Shown here: in pieces, positions 16,888 to 25,045 of the stretch | How positions within the stretch are numbered: position 1 is the first letter of the stretch | How the letters are laid out: every line of letters starts with the position of its first letter | Origin: DALYJJ01 sp031969915 | GTDB taxonomy: Bacteria > Acidobacteriota > Terriglobia > Bryobacterales > Bryobacteraceae | Length of the DNA stretch: 64,000 bases | Assembly (NCBI GenBank): GCA_031969915.1 | Contig: DALYJJ010000014.1 | Coordinates: 1-64,000, forward strand | Direction of reading: 5' to 3' | Made by a program: the position numbers and the translations under genes | The notes under the pieces: generated by a model | Seen by the model: the letters and a program-made list of their open reading frames with translations, nothing else | What the model was told of the DNA's origin: nothing | Databases searched by the model: none

Positions 16888-18375
16888 ATGAAACACTATC
16901 TGGCGATCGATCTCGGCGCCGAGAGCGGGCGCGCCATCCTGGGCACCCTCGCCAACGGGCACTTGAACCTCGAAGAGCTGCACCGGTTCCCCAACCAGCC
17001 GGTGCGGCTCCCCACCGGCCTCTATTGGGATTCCCTCCGCCTCTTCCACGAAATGCAGCAGGGCCTCGCCGTCGCGGGCCGCGAACGTAAGCTCGCCCTC
17101 GACGGCATCGGCGTCGATACCTGGGGCGTCGATTTCGGACTCATCGGCGCCGACGGCGCCCTCACGGACAACCCGCGCCACTACCGCGACGCCCGGACCA
17201 ACGGTATGCTCGATGCCGCCTTCGCCGTCGTTCCCCGCCAGGAAATCTTCGCTCAGACCGGCCTGCAGTTCATGCCCCTCAATACCCTTTATCAGCTCTA
17301 CGCCATGAAGCTTGCAGCCGCCCCAGGTCTCCTCGCCGCTCGCCGCCTGCTCTTCATGCCCGACCTGTTCTCCTATTGGCTCACCGGCGTCCAAACCACC
17401 GAACTCACCATCGCCAGCACCTCGCAGTTCTACAATCCCGCACAGCGGCGCTGGGCGACCGAACTCCTCCACGCACTCGGCCTCGATTCTTCGATCCTGG
17501 GCGAGATTGTCCCGCCTGGCGCCGCACTCGGACCACTGCTTCCGCACTTGTGCGACCAGGCGGGACTCGCCCCGGTCACCGTCTACGCCACCGCCGGCCA
17601 CGATACCGCCGCCGCCGTCGCCGCCGTGCCCGCCACCGGTGACGACTGGTGCTACATCAGCTCCGGAACCTGGTCCTTGATGGGTGTCGAGATCGATCAG
17701 CCGGTCATCAACCAGCATTCGCTCGCCCTCAACTTCACCAATGAAATCGGGGCAGAGCAGAAGGTGCGGCTCCTTAAGAACATCGCCGGCCTTTGGCTCC
17801 TGCAGGAGTGCCGCCGCGCCTGGGCGCTCGCCGGCCAGGAGTACTCCTACGAAGACCTCACCCGCCTCGCCGCCGCCGCGCGGCCCTTCTCCGCCATCGT
17901 TCCGCCCGACGAATTCCTCGAGCCCGGCCATATGCCCGAGCGCATTGCCGCCTATTGCCGGAACACCGGGCAGACGCCGCCCCAGGCTCCGGGCGAAATG
18001 GCCCGCGCCATCCTCGAAGGTCTTGCCCTGCGCTACCGCCAGGTGCTCGAAAGCCTCGAATCCCTGCTCGGGCGCCGCCTCAACGCGATTCACATCGTCG
18101 GCGGCGGGTCCCGCAACCACGTCCTCAACCAGTTCGTCGCCGACGCCACCGGGCGGACCGTCATGGCCGGTCCGGCCGAAGCCACCGCCGCCGGCAACGT
18201 CCTGGTGCAGGCCATGGGAGGCAAAGAAATAGCGGGCCTCGCCGAGGCCCGCCAGGTGGTTCGTCAATCGTTCCCCGTGCTCACCGTCGAGCCCAAGGAA
18301 AAGGGACGGTGGGACGAAGCCTACGCCCGCTTCGAAGCGCTTACCGCGCCGGCGCCGGTTCCCGCGACGCAATGA
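16888..18375 (+). CDS. rhaB: rhamnulokinase (FGGY family carbohydrate kinase)
   Basis: A 495-residue FGGY kinase that would phosphorylate L-rhamnulose to rhamnulose 1-phosphate. It shows the N-terminal phosphate loop DLGAESGRAILG, GVDTWGVDFGLIG, the second phosphate motif YISSGTWSLMGVE and the adenosine motif IHIVGGGSRNHVLNQ; these forms are characteristic of RhaB rather than glycerol or xylulose kinases. No other rha catabolic gene is adjacent. Its last 35 bases overlap clpP on the opposite strand. Confidence 0.9.
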   Translation: MKHYLAIDLGAESGRAILGTLANGHLNLEELHRFPNQPVRLPTGLYWDSLRLFHEMQQGLAVAGRERKLALDGIGVDTWGVDFGLIGADGALTDNPRHYRDARTNGMLDAAFAVVPRQEIFAQTGLQFMPLNTLYQLYAMKLAAAPGLLAARRLLFMPDLFSYWLTGVQTTELTIASTSQFYNPAQRRWATELLHALGLDSSILGEIVPPGAALGPLLPHLCDQAGLAPVTVYATAGHDTAAAVAAVPATGDDWCYISSGTWSLMGVEIDQPVINQHSLALNFTNEIGAEQKVRLLKNIAGLWLLQECRRAWALAGQEYSYEDLTRLAAAARPFSAIVPPDEFLEPGHMPERIAAYCRNTGQTPPQAPGEMARAILEGLALRYRQVLESLESLLGRRLNAIHIVGGGSRNHVLNQFVADATGRTVMAGPAEATAAGNVLVQAMGGKEIAGLAEARQVVRQSFPVLTVEPKEKGRWDEAYARFEALTAPAPVPATQ

Positions 18376-18940
18376 TCCGGTCGATCATCCCGTATTCCAG
18401 CGCCTGGTCCGGCTCCATGATGTAGTCGCGGTCCACGTCCCGCGCCACGCGGTCCACCGCCTGTCCCGTCGCGTCCGCCAGGATCCCGTTCAGGATCTCG
18501 CGCATACGCAGGATCTCTTTGGCGTAGATGTCGATGTCGGCCGCCTGTCCCGCCAGGCCGCTCATCGAAGGCTGGTGGATCAGAATCCGCGAGTGCGGCA
18601 GACTGTAGCGCTTGCCCTTGGTGCCGCAAGCCAGCAGCACGGCCCCCATCGACGCCGCCTGCCCCACGCAATACGTCACGATGTCCGGCTCGATCAGTCG
18701 CATCGTGTCGAGGATCGCCAGGCCCGCCGTGATCGAGCCCCCCGGCGAGTTGATGTACAGCGAGATGTCGCGCTGTGGATCCTCGGCGGCCAGGAACAGC
18801 ATCTGCGCGATGATCAGGTTCGCCACCTGATCGTCGATCGGCGTTCCAAGAAAGATGATGTTCTCTTTCAGCAGACGGGAGTAGATGTCGTAGGCGCGCT
18901 CTCCGCGCGACGTCTGCTCGACAACCATGGGTACCAGCAT
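18341..18940 (-). CDS. clpP: ATP-dependent Clp protease proteolytic subunit
   Basis: A 199-residue serine peptidase that forms the tetradecameric barrel working with ClpX or ClpA-type unfoldases. The catalytic triad is visible: Ser97 (GQAASMGA), His122 (RILIHQP) and Asp172 (VDRDYIM). The N-terminal ERAYDIYSRLLKENIIFLG and INSPGGSITAG loops are standard. No clpX or tig is adjacent, unlike the common clpP-clpX arrangement. The start could be ATG 18940 or the Met four codons later. It lies 66 bases downstream of the Rrf2 gene. Confidence 0.96.
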   Translation of the reverse strand: MLVPMVVEQTSRGERAYDIYSRLLKENIIFLGTPIDDQVANLIIAQMLFLAAEDPQRDISLYINSPGGSITAGLAILDTMRLIEPDIVTYCVGQAASMGAVLLACGTKGKRYSLPHSRILIHQPSMSGLAGQAADIDIYAKEILRMREILNGILADATGQAVDRVARDVDRDYIMEPDQALEYGMIDRIIASREPAPAR

Positions 18941-19006
18941 AGGATTAGGACGGGGCCTTTCCGCGGACCGCCGCCCCGCGCCTGGCCGGCGCTGTTCGGG
19001 AGGGCC

Positions 19007-19477
19007 TCAGCCCGCTTTTCTCGCAAGTTTCTTCGCCTTGCGGCTGTTCTTCTCGACGTTCTTCCGCTTCTGCTCGAGTGCTCGGGCGAGATTCTCGATC
19101 GAAGTCTCTTCCAGATACTCCATGATACGCGAACGGAGCGCTTTCCACGAGTCGTGCATCCCGCACGGCATCTGGTCGTTGCATTCAGCCATGCCCGCCG
19201 GGCATCGATGGTAGTCTTCCAAACCGTCCACCGATTCCACGATCTGCAGGATCGTGATCGCCTCGGCGGGCTGCCGGAGGGCAAATCCTCCCGTCGGGCC
19301 CTTGCTCGACCGCAGGAAGCCCTTGCGGGCCAACTGCTGGAGAATCTTTGCCAGGAAGTGGGCCGGTATGTCGGCCTGCTCGGCGATCTGCTTCACCATC
19401 GCGTACTTGCCTTCCGGCACCTCGGCGAGCTGGACGAACGCGCGGATCGCGTACTCTGCGGAACGAGAGTAAATCAT
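19007..19477 (-). CDS. Rrf2-family transcriptional regulator, Fe-S type
   Basis: A 156-residue regulator: a winged helix at about 1-80 (MIYSRSAEYAIRAFVQLA, ADIPAHFLAKILQQLARKGFL, GGFALRQP) and three cysteines Cys92, Cys99, Cys105 (CX6CX5C) in the place where IscR, NsrR and RirA bind an Fe-S cluster. It therefore probably senses iron, NO or redox state. The C-terminal 40 residues are very basic and coiled-coil-like (LEQKRKNVEKNSRKAKKLARK), longer than usual. A promoter-like sequence lies just upstream. The regulon cannot be told from this window. Confidence 0.9.
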   Translation of the reverse strand: MIYSRSAEYAIRAFVQLAEVPEGKYAMVKQIAEQADIPAHFLAKILQQLARKGFLRSSKGPTGGFALRQPAEAITILQIVESVDGLEDYHRCPAGMAECNDQMPCGMHDSWKALRSRIMEYLEETSIENLARALEQKRKNVEKNSRKAKKLARKAG

Positions 19478-19504
19478 GCCATTCCCCTAAAGCGGGTGGA
19501 CTAA

Positions 19505-19533
19505 AATACACGTTTATCTTAATTGTCTGTCAA
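19505..19533 (-). promoter_or_regulatory. sigma70-like promoter of the Rrf2 gene
   Basis: On the minus strand TTGACA (19533-19528) is followed after 17 bp by TGTATT (19510-19505), in an AT-rich patch unusual for this window. The start would fall near 19497, about 20 bases before the ATG, with AGGGGAA as ribosome site. An AT-rich spacer (AATTAAGATAAACG) could hold an autoregulatory site. Confidence 0.6.
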
Positions 19534-19613
19534 CCCAGATGCAAGAGCCTTGTGTAGGGATTCAACAGATTCGTAACGGTACCGCATCCCCGGCCGGTGG
19601 TAGAATTTGGCCC

Positions 19614-20963
19614 ATGGCCGTCACCCGGAGGGGCTTCCTGGGCGCCCTGACCGCCGCCTCCTATGCGCGCGTTCTCGGCGCCAATGACCGTGTCCGCGTC
19701 GGTTTCATCGGCTATGGCCTCATCGGCGCTCAGCACGTGGCTGACTTCCGCGCCGAGGAAGACTGCGAATGCGCCGCCGTCTCCGACGTCTACGCGCCCC
19801 GCGTCGCTCAGGGCATCGAAGCCTGCGGCGGCCGCGCCCAGGGCTTCCGCGACTTCCGCCGCCTGCTCGACGAAAAGAGCATTGACGCCGTCGTCGTCTC
19901 CACGCCCGACCACTGGCACGCCCTGATGACCGTCATGGCCTGCGCCGCCGGCAAGGACGTCTACGTCGAGAAACCCGCCACCCTCTTCGTGCGCGAAGGC
20001 GAGTGGATGATCAAAGCCGCCGCCCGCTGGAAGCGCATCGTCCAGATCGGCGTCCAGCAGCGCAGCGGGCCCCACTACCAGCAGGCCTTGGCGCTGCTTC
20101 GCACCGGCTACCTCGGTAAGGTGCACTCCGTTCGCATGGCCAGCTTCCGCAACATCATGCCCGGCTTCGGCCGCCCGCCTCAGACCGAAGTCCCCAGGGA
20201 CCTCGACTACGACCTCTGGCTGGGCCCCGCTCCCGCGCGTCCCTACTCGCCCCACCGCGGCCTCTATCATTTCCGCTGGTTCTGGGACTTCTCCGGCGGC
20301 CAGATGACCAACCTCGGCGCGCACTCCATCGACATCCTGCAATGGTCGCTCCGCGCCGCCGCCCCCCTCGCTGTTGCCTCCAGCGGCGGCCGGTTCGCGC
20401 TCCAGGACGACGGCGAAACTCCCGACACCCAGGACGCCCTCTTCGAGTACCCGGGCTTCACCGCCGTCTGGTCCCATCGCGAGGCCAGCGCCGGTACCCG
20501 TGGCGGCTCCGGCCTTGAGTTCTTCGGCGAAAAGGGCAGCCTCAAGATCGACCGCTCCGGCTTCCGCGTCCACGCCGACCAGCAGGTGAACCCGGAAGCG
20601 CTCGTCCCCGTTTTCAAAGGTCATCCCACCGGCGGCGTCAACGGCGCCCGCGAAGAGCGCGTCGATGGCCGGCCCTGGGTGCAGGCCGTGCTCGGCGAAG
20701 GATCGTCCGAAGAGCAGTTCACGATGCATACCCGCAACTTCCTTGATTGCGTCAAGTCGCGCGAGGAGCCCATCGCCTCCGCCCAGGACGGCCATGAAGT
20801 GGCCCGCACCTGCCACCTCGCGAACATCGCCCTGCGCACCGGCCGCAAACTCCGTTGGGATGCCGAGCGAAACGGCATCGCCGGTGACGCCGAGGCCTCG
20901 GCGATGCTCGAACGACCCTATCGCAAGCCGTGGGACAACGTGCTGCGGGGGCTGGGACTCTGA
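19614..20963 (+). CDS. Gfo/Idh/MocA family oxidoreductase with Tat signal
   Basis: A 449-residue NAD(P)-type oxidoreductase: Rossmann fold (VRVGFIGYGLIGAQHVADF, residues about 27-45) and the EKPA motif (VYVEKPATLFVREGEWM). The N-terminus has a twin-arginine signal (TRRGFLGALTAASYARVLGA), the layout of periplasmic sugar oxidoreductases. DYDLWLGPAP and WDFSGGQMTNLGAHSIDILQW are typical of this exported subgroup. I chose ATG 19614 because the Tat motif follows directly. Substrate unknown, probably a sugar or cyclitol. The stop overlaps the next start (TGATG), so it is coupled to the isomerase. Confidence 0.9.
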   Translation: MAVTRRGFLGALTAASYARVLGANDRVRVGFIGYGLIGAQHVADFRAEEDCECAAVSDVYAPRVAQGIEACGGRAQGFRDFRRLLDEKSIDAVVVSTPDHWHALMTVMACAAGKDVYVEKPATLFVREGEWMIKAAARWKRIVQIGVQQRSGPHYQQALALLRTGYLGKVHSVRMASFRNIMPGFGRPPQTEVPRDLDYDLWLGPAPARPYSPHRGLYHFRWFWDFSGGQMTNLGAHSIDILQWSLRAAAPLAVASSGGRFALQDDGETPDTQDALFEYPGFTAVWSHREASAGTRGGSGLEFFGEKGSLKIDRSGFRVHADQQVNPEALVPVFKGHPTGGVNGAREERVDGRPWVQAVLGEGSSEEQFTMHTRNFLDCVKSREEPIASAQDGHEVARTCHLANIALRTGRKLRWDAERNGIAGDAEASAMLERPYRKPWDNVLRGLGL

Positions 20964-21898
20964 TGCCGCCCCGCTCGTCGATGGGCATCGCCACCACGTC
21001 GTACCTGACGGCGCGGCGGCCTGCCGATACCTACGAATTTCTGGAGTACGCCGCCTCGCTCGGCGCCGGCGGCATTCAGGCATCCCTGCGTTCGCTCGAA
21101 CCGGCCTATGGCAGGAAACTGCGGGCGCGCGCCGAACAGCTCGGCATGTACCTCGAAATCATGTCCGGGCTCGGTGCGGGCCTCGAGGAACGCGCCGCCG
21201 CCGCCCGCGAGGCCGGTGCGCTCTGCCTGCGCGCCGCCTGTCTCAGCGGCCGCCGCTATGAAACCTTCGATTCCCTCGACGCCTGGAAAACCTTCGTAAC
21301 CGAAAGCGAAGCGTCCCTGGAGCGCGCCGCCCGCATCGCCGAAAAGGTGCGAATTCCCATCGCGATCGAAAATCACAAGGATTGGACCGCCGAGGAACTC
21401 GCCGCCTACATGAAGCGCCTCTCCAGCGAGTGGTTTGGCGTCTGTCTCGATACCGGCAACAACCTCTCCCTGCTCGATGACGCCTACGACGTGGTCGAAC
21501 GGCTCGCCCCCTACGCCGTTTCCACTCACATCAAGGACATGGCGCTCGCTCCCGCGCCCAACGGCTTCCTGCTCTCCGAAGTCGCGTTCGGCGAGGGCCA
21601 ATTGGACCTCAAACGCATCGCCGCCACCATCCGCCGGGCGCGCCCCGCCACCCGCATGACCATGGAAACCATCACCCGCGATCCCCTGAGCGTGCCCTGC
21701 CTCGAGTCGAAGTACTGGATCACCATGCGCCACCTGCCGGCCACCGGCCTCGCGCGCACCCTCGCCCTCGCCGCCGCCTACGGCAAGCCGCTGCCCCGTG
21801 TCGCGGGAATGGATCGCGGCGCGCTCCTGCGCTATGAGGAGGACAACGTGAAAGCGAGCCTCTATTACGCCCGCACCGCCCTCGGCCTCACCGCGTAG
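20963..21898 (+). CDS. sugar phosphate isomerase/epimerase family (xylose isomerase-like TIM barrel)
   Basis: A 311-residue AP-endonuclease-2-like TIM barrel. Metal-ligand patterns can be seen: IAIENHKDW (Glu/His), VCLDTGNNLSLLD (Asp), STHIKDMAL (His, Asp) and TMETITRDP (Glu). Start ATG 20963 overlaps the oxidoreductase stop. Such pairs act on inositol-like or keto sugars, but substrate is not predictable. Its last 11 bases overlap, convergently, the extended methyltransferase reading frame on the minus strand. Confidence 0.85.
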   Translation: MPPRSSMGIATTSYLTARRPADTYEFLEYAASLGAGGIQASLRSLEPAYGRKLRARAEQLGMYLEIMSGLGAGLEERAAAAREAGALCLRAACLSGRRYETFDSLDAWKTFVTESEASLERAARIAEKVRIPIAIENHKDWTAEELAAYMKRLSSEWFGVCLDTGNNLSLLDDAYDVVERLAPYAVSTHIKDMALAPAPNGFLLSEVAFGEGQLDLKRIAATIRRARPATRMTMETITRDPLSVPCLESKYWITMRHLPATGLARTLALAAAYGKPLPRVAGMDRGALLRYEEDNVKASLYYARTALGLTA

Positions 21899-22586
21899 CT
21901 TCGATCTCCGCCACCAGCACCCGCGGGTTCGCGGTCCGCGCGTTACGCAGCGTGCGCAGGATGCGGGCCGAGGCGAAACCCGCGCTGCGGAACTCGTTGA
22001 GGAAGGCCCCGCCCTCCCGGGCCCCCGCGATTCAGGCGAACCAGTTGGCGTCTGAACGCAGCATCTCCTCCGGCAGCGGCGCCGTGAGAATCAGCTCCGC
22101 CCCGAAGAACCGGCCTCCGGGCTTGAGCACGCGCGCCAGCTCAGCGAAGATCTCCGCCCGCGCCGGGTTCAGGTTGAAGATCCCATTCGCCAGCGCCACG
22201 TCCACCGACGCATCCGGCAGCGGCATGCACTCCGCCGCCGCGAGCGCGAACACCGCGTTCGGCGGCCTCACCGCGGCCGCGCGAAGCAGCATCGGCGGAC
22301 TGAAATCGATCCCCGCTACACGCCCTGCGCGCCGGGCGGCGATCAGCGTATCGAGTCCCGCGCCGCAGCCCACGTCGAGCACCGTCGCGCCCGCCGCGAT
22401 CTCCGCGAAGCACGCGACGTTCGAAACACCCGCGAAGCCGTCGAGCGAAGCCTCGGGCAGCCCGTCCGGATAGCCCACGCTCAGCGCGAAGGCTCGCCCC
22501 ACCGGGAACGGATGCGTCGCCGCCGGATCCGAAGCGGCGGCCGAATACGCGTCGCGAACTTTGTCCCTCGTTGCCCTGTCTCTCAT
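21888..22586 (-). CDS. SAM-dependent methyltransferase, candidate selenoprotein (in-frame TGA)
   Basis: A class I methyltransferase (motif I VLDVGCGAGLD; then VAGIDFSPPMLL, ELARVLKPGGRF) of UbiE/ArsM type. The frame reaches TGA at 22032-22034 after residue 184 (...SDANWFA), but the same frame continues 47 more codons (IAGAREGGAFLNEFRSAGF...LVAEIEATR) to a TGA at 21888. The continuation looks like the normal C-terminal region of such enzymes, and the TGA falls where I would expect a Cys in WFACIAGA. Sec at residue 185 would give 232 residues. A hairpin lies just downstream of the TGA. Alternatives: a TGC-to-TGA nonsense mutation, a sequence error, or true termination at 199-residue scale. Starts at ATG 22586, overlapping the upstream methyltransferase stop as ATGA. 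Confidence 0.7.
22001..22034 (-). promoter_or_regulatory. SECIS-like hairpin after in-frame UGA
   Basis: In the mRNA, nucleotides 14-19 after the UGA (GGGAGG, 22018-22013) pair with nucleotides 26-31 (CCUUCC, 22006-22001), with one G-U pair and the six-base loop GCGGGG. The loop starts 20 nt after the UGA and its first base is G, which fits the bacterial SECIS pattern for SelB. High GC makes chance hairpins common, and an alternative GGCCC/GGGCC stem exists. Confidence 0.4.
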
Positions 22587-23335
22587 CGCAGCGTGGCGTG
22601 GAACCGGAGCCTCACGTAGTCCGCCGTCCACCGGCCTTCATTGTCGCGCAGGGCCGGGGCCAGCAACTCCTCCACTTCGCTTCTCACCGCCGGCCGCTGC
22701 GCTTCGGGGAAGGGCTCGAAGAAGCGGCCTGCGAACGTCTCCAGCCAGCGGCCCATGCCCGCCGGCAGTGGTGTCGGGCGGCAAAAGAGCTCCATCTGCT
22801 CGACCGCGAATCCATGCCGCGCCAGCACGGCCGTGAAGCCGTCCGGCGTCGCATAATTCCAGGGATCGACGGCCGCCGCCCCAACGCCATGCCGCGCCAG
22901 CACCGCATGCAGGGCCACGCGAATTGCGGCGACGTTGCCGTGCCCTCCGAACTCACCCACGAACCGCCCTCCGCTCTTCAGCGCGCGCGCCACGCCTTCC
23001 ACCGCGGCATCGTGATCGCGGACCCAGTGCAGAACTGCGTTTGAGAACACGGCGTCGAACTCCCCCGCGAAGGTCAGCGCCGTCGCGTCCGTCAGCCGCG
23101 CATCGATCCCGCAAGCGCGCGCGGCGGCGACCATGCTCGGCGACGAATCCACGCCCACCACAGTGCATCCCCGCGCGGCAAGCTGCAGCGCCAGCGCGCC
23201 ATCGCCGCAGCCGAGATCGAGCACCCGCTCGCCCGCGCGTGGCCCCAACAGGCCCACCAGGTCCGCTCCCAGATCTGCCACAAACCGGGCGTAACGAGTG
23301 TATTCGGCGGCGTTCCAGGAATCGTGACTCGACAT
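22583..23335 (-). CDS. class I SAM-dependent methyltransferase (trans-aconitate methyltransferase-like)
   Basis: A 250-residue protein with the SAM-binding fold: motif I RVLDLGCGDGALALQLA, acidic loop VVGVDSSPSM, AVFSNAVLHWVRD and GGRFVGEFGGHGN. The NAVLHW and RYARFV...WNAAEYTRYA-type N-terminus resemble Tam-like enzymes, but substrate is uncertain. I chose ATG 23335 (MSSHDSWN); codons upstream in the open frame are antisense to the barrel gene leader. It is the first gene of a two-gene unit, its stop overlapping the start of the candidate seleno-methyltransferase by ATGA (22583-22586). Confidence 0.88.
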   Translation of the reverse strand: MSSHDSWNAAEYTRYARFVADLGADLVGLLGPRAGERVLDLGCGDGALALQLAARGCTVVGVDSSPSMVAAARACGIDARLTDATALTFAGEFDAVFSNAVLHWVRDHDAAVEGVARALKSGGRFVGEFGGHGNVAAIRVALHAVLARHGVGAAAVDPWNYATPDGFTAVLARHGFAVEQMELFCRPTPLPAGMGRWLETFAGRFFEPFPEAQRPAVRSEVEELLAPALRDNEGRWTADYVRLRFHATLR

Positions 23336-23449
23336 AACATGGGCGGAACCGGCGACGGCCGAGGTTTCCGATTCACACTCTAATACGCGCGAAGTCTCGC
23401 GGAATCCGCGCGTTCCACACTGGCCGCGCGCGTGCACATCGCAACGGCG

Positions 23450-24595
23450 ATGAAAACCGTTTTTTTGCTTCTGTTGATTTCCACCGCCGTCTTCGCCCAG
23501 AAGGTCTACCTCGGCGCGATCGGCGGCGGCAGCCTCACACGCAGTTCCGGCACCAGCGTCTTCTTTCCGCCCGGCGGCCAGGAGGGTTTCCAGGACGGCC
23601 CCGCGGACCGAAGCTGGATGGCCGGCGCCGCGCTGGAAGTGTACTTCCTGCGCTCGCTGTCTCTCGAGGTCGACGCTCTCTTGCGCCACTCCCGAACCGA
23701 GTCCTTCTCCCTCCGGCCGGGCGGCGCGCGGACTCGCCTCGCCGGCTTCGACACCAATAGCGTCCAGTTCCCCGTGCTGCTCAAGCACCGCTTCGCCACC
23801 GGCTCCACGCTGCAGCCGTTTGTCGCCGGCGGCATGTCCTTCCGCACGTCGAGTCAAAACGGCTCCCAGTCCCAGTACGGCGTGACGGCCGGCGTGGGAG
23901 CCGATGTCCTCGTCGCAGGGTTCAAGCTCTCGCCCACCGTGCGCTACACACGCTGGAACGCCGACCGCACCTTCGCGCCCTTTAAGCAGGACCAGGTGGA
24001 ACTCCTCGTCGGCCTCGGCAGGGCGCTGCCGCAGAACGGTCTCCAGCCCTTCGGCCGCCGCCTCTCCTTCGGATTGCTCCTCGGAACCACCCTCAGCGAC
24101 GATGTCCGCTCGACGGTGGAGTTGGCGGCCTTCGACAGCCAGACGCTCGCAATCGCCCGGACCTCCGGACCGCGCAGCCTGCTGCCTGGCGTGAGCGTCG
24201 AGCTGGAGATCGGAAAGGGTTTCTCAGTGGAAGCGGACGCGATCTACCGCCAGTTCCGGATCCGCTCGCTCGCCCAGGGCCGCTGGTTCGACGGCCGCAA
24301 CTCGTTCCGCGTGGGCGATGTCGCCGAATTCCCCGTCCTCGCCAAGTACCGCTTCGACACCAGCGGCAGACTCCGGCCTTTTCTCGAAGCCGGCCCATCG
24401 TTCCGTACTGCCGATTGGATCGGCGGCGGCCGCCTCGGCCGGGCCGGCGTCACCGGCGGCGCGGGCATAGAGATGCGCCTCGGCGGCCTGCGCATCGCGC
24501 CCAGGCTGCGCTTCACCCACTGGGGCGCCGATACCGTAGGGAGCGGAACCGCATTGCGCAATCAGGTGCAAGGCCTGGTTGGCTTTTCGTTCTGA
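23450..24595 (+). CDS. exported outer-membrane beta-barrel protein, internally duplicated
   Basis: A 381-residue protein with a Sec signal peptide (KTVFLLLLISTAVFAQ), then alternating aromatic/hydrophobic beta strands and a C-terminal Phe (LVGFSF), typical of outer-membrane barrels. It is made of two related halves, about 20-195 and 205-381. They share the order LEVDA (SLSLEVDALLRH / FSVEADAIYRQ), FPVLLKHRF / FPVLAKYRF, LQPFVAGGMSFRT / LRPFLEAGPSFRT and LSPTVRYTRW / IAPRLRFTHW. Each half could form one eight-stranded OmpA-like barrel. A second ATG lies six codons upstream (23432). Function unknown. Confidence 0.82.
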   Translation: MKTVFLLLLISTAVFAQKVYLGAIGGGSLTRSSGTSVFFPPGGQEGFQDGPADRSWMAGAALEVYFLRSLSLEVDALLRHSRTESFSLRPGGARTRLAGFDTNSVQFPVLLKHRFATGSTLQPFVAGGMSFRTSSQNGSQSQYGVTAGVGADVLVAGFKLSPTVRYTRWNADRTFAPFKQDQVELLVGLGRALPQNGLQPFGRRLSFGLLLGTTLSDDVRSTVELAAFDSQTLAIARTSGPRSLLPGVSVELEIGKGFSVEADAIYRQFRIRSLAQGRWFDGRNSFRVGDVAEFPVLAKYRFDTSGRLRPFLEAGPSFRTADWIGGGRLGRAGVTGGAGIEMRLGGLRIAPRLRFTHWGADTVGSGTALRNQVQGLVGFSF

Positions 24596-25045
24596 TGACG
24601 GGGAGGGTTCCTCCGGCCCCGCGCCATATCGGCTCCCCGCCGGTCCAGCGCGCCGCCACCCGGCGATCGCGAGAATCTGGCGGTCGAACTTCACCTTCGC
24701 CCAGGTCGCGGCCAGGCCTCCCCTCTTGTCGCCGTCGCTGATCGCCTTCGCCGTTCGAACGCCCGCTTCAACTGCCGCCGCCTCGTCGAAAGACCCGATG
24801 CGAAACCAACGGGAGCCCCGAAACTCTTTCAGGAGAGCGTTGATCCGATCCTGGTCCAGCTTGACGAATAACTCGCTCAGAGCGGGCGTCGGGATCAGGA
24901 TCACGTCATTTGCCTTCGCGGAACGGTCCACCAGGTACGACATGCGCTCCCGGGCAAATTCGATGGGCTTACCCGTTTTGCCGGAGGGGATCCTGGCGTC
25001 GGGTAGGAACAGCAGGGAGAGCGCCGTGGTGTCGAGCGCGATCAT
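24224..25045 (-). CDS. PIN-domain protein, C-terminus lost or replaced
   Basis: The first 127 residues are a PIN-domain nuclease as in VapC-type toxins: first Asp in MIALDTTALSLLF, Glu in TPALSELFVK, and a third acidic residue in WAKVKFDRQILAIA. The domain then stops abruptly near 24665, just where the strand with the fourth acidic residue should follow. The open frame continues 146 codons as Gly/Ala-rich sequence antisense to the beta-barrel gene, which is not PIN sequence. So the gene looks truncated by a deletion at its 3' end, and the toxin-like enzyme may be inactive. Its start overlaps the upstream 255-residue gene as ATGA (25042-25045). Confidence 0.6.
   Translation of the reverse strand: MIALDTTALSLLFLPDARIPSGKTGKPIEFARERMSYLVDRSAKANDVILIPTPALSELFVKLDQDRINALLKEFRGSRWFRIGSFDEAAAVEAGVRTAKAISDGDKRGGLAATWAKVKFDRQILAIAGWRRAGPAGSRYGAGPEEPSPSSERKANQALHLIAQCGSAPYGIGAPVGEAQPGRDAQAAEAHLYARAAGDAGPAEAAAADPIGSTERWAGFEKRPESAAGVEAVLGEDGEFGDIAHAERVAAVEPAALGERADPELAVDRVRFH

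Noticed and set aside
18341..21898. A rhamnose catabolic operon
   Set aside because: Only rhaB resembles the pathway. The following oxidoreductase and isomerase are separated by clpP and the Rrf2 gene on the other strand, and do not look like rhaA or rhaD.
24224..24600. C-terminal 125 or so codons of the PIN gene as a new fused domain
   Set aside because: This is antisense to the beta-barrel gene and is Gly/Ala-rich; it is better explained as run-on after a truncation than as a real domain.
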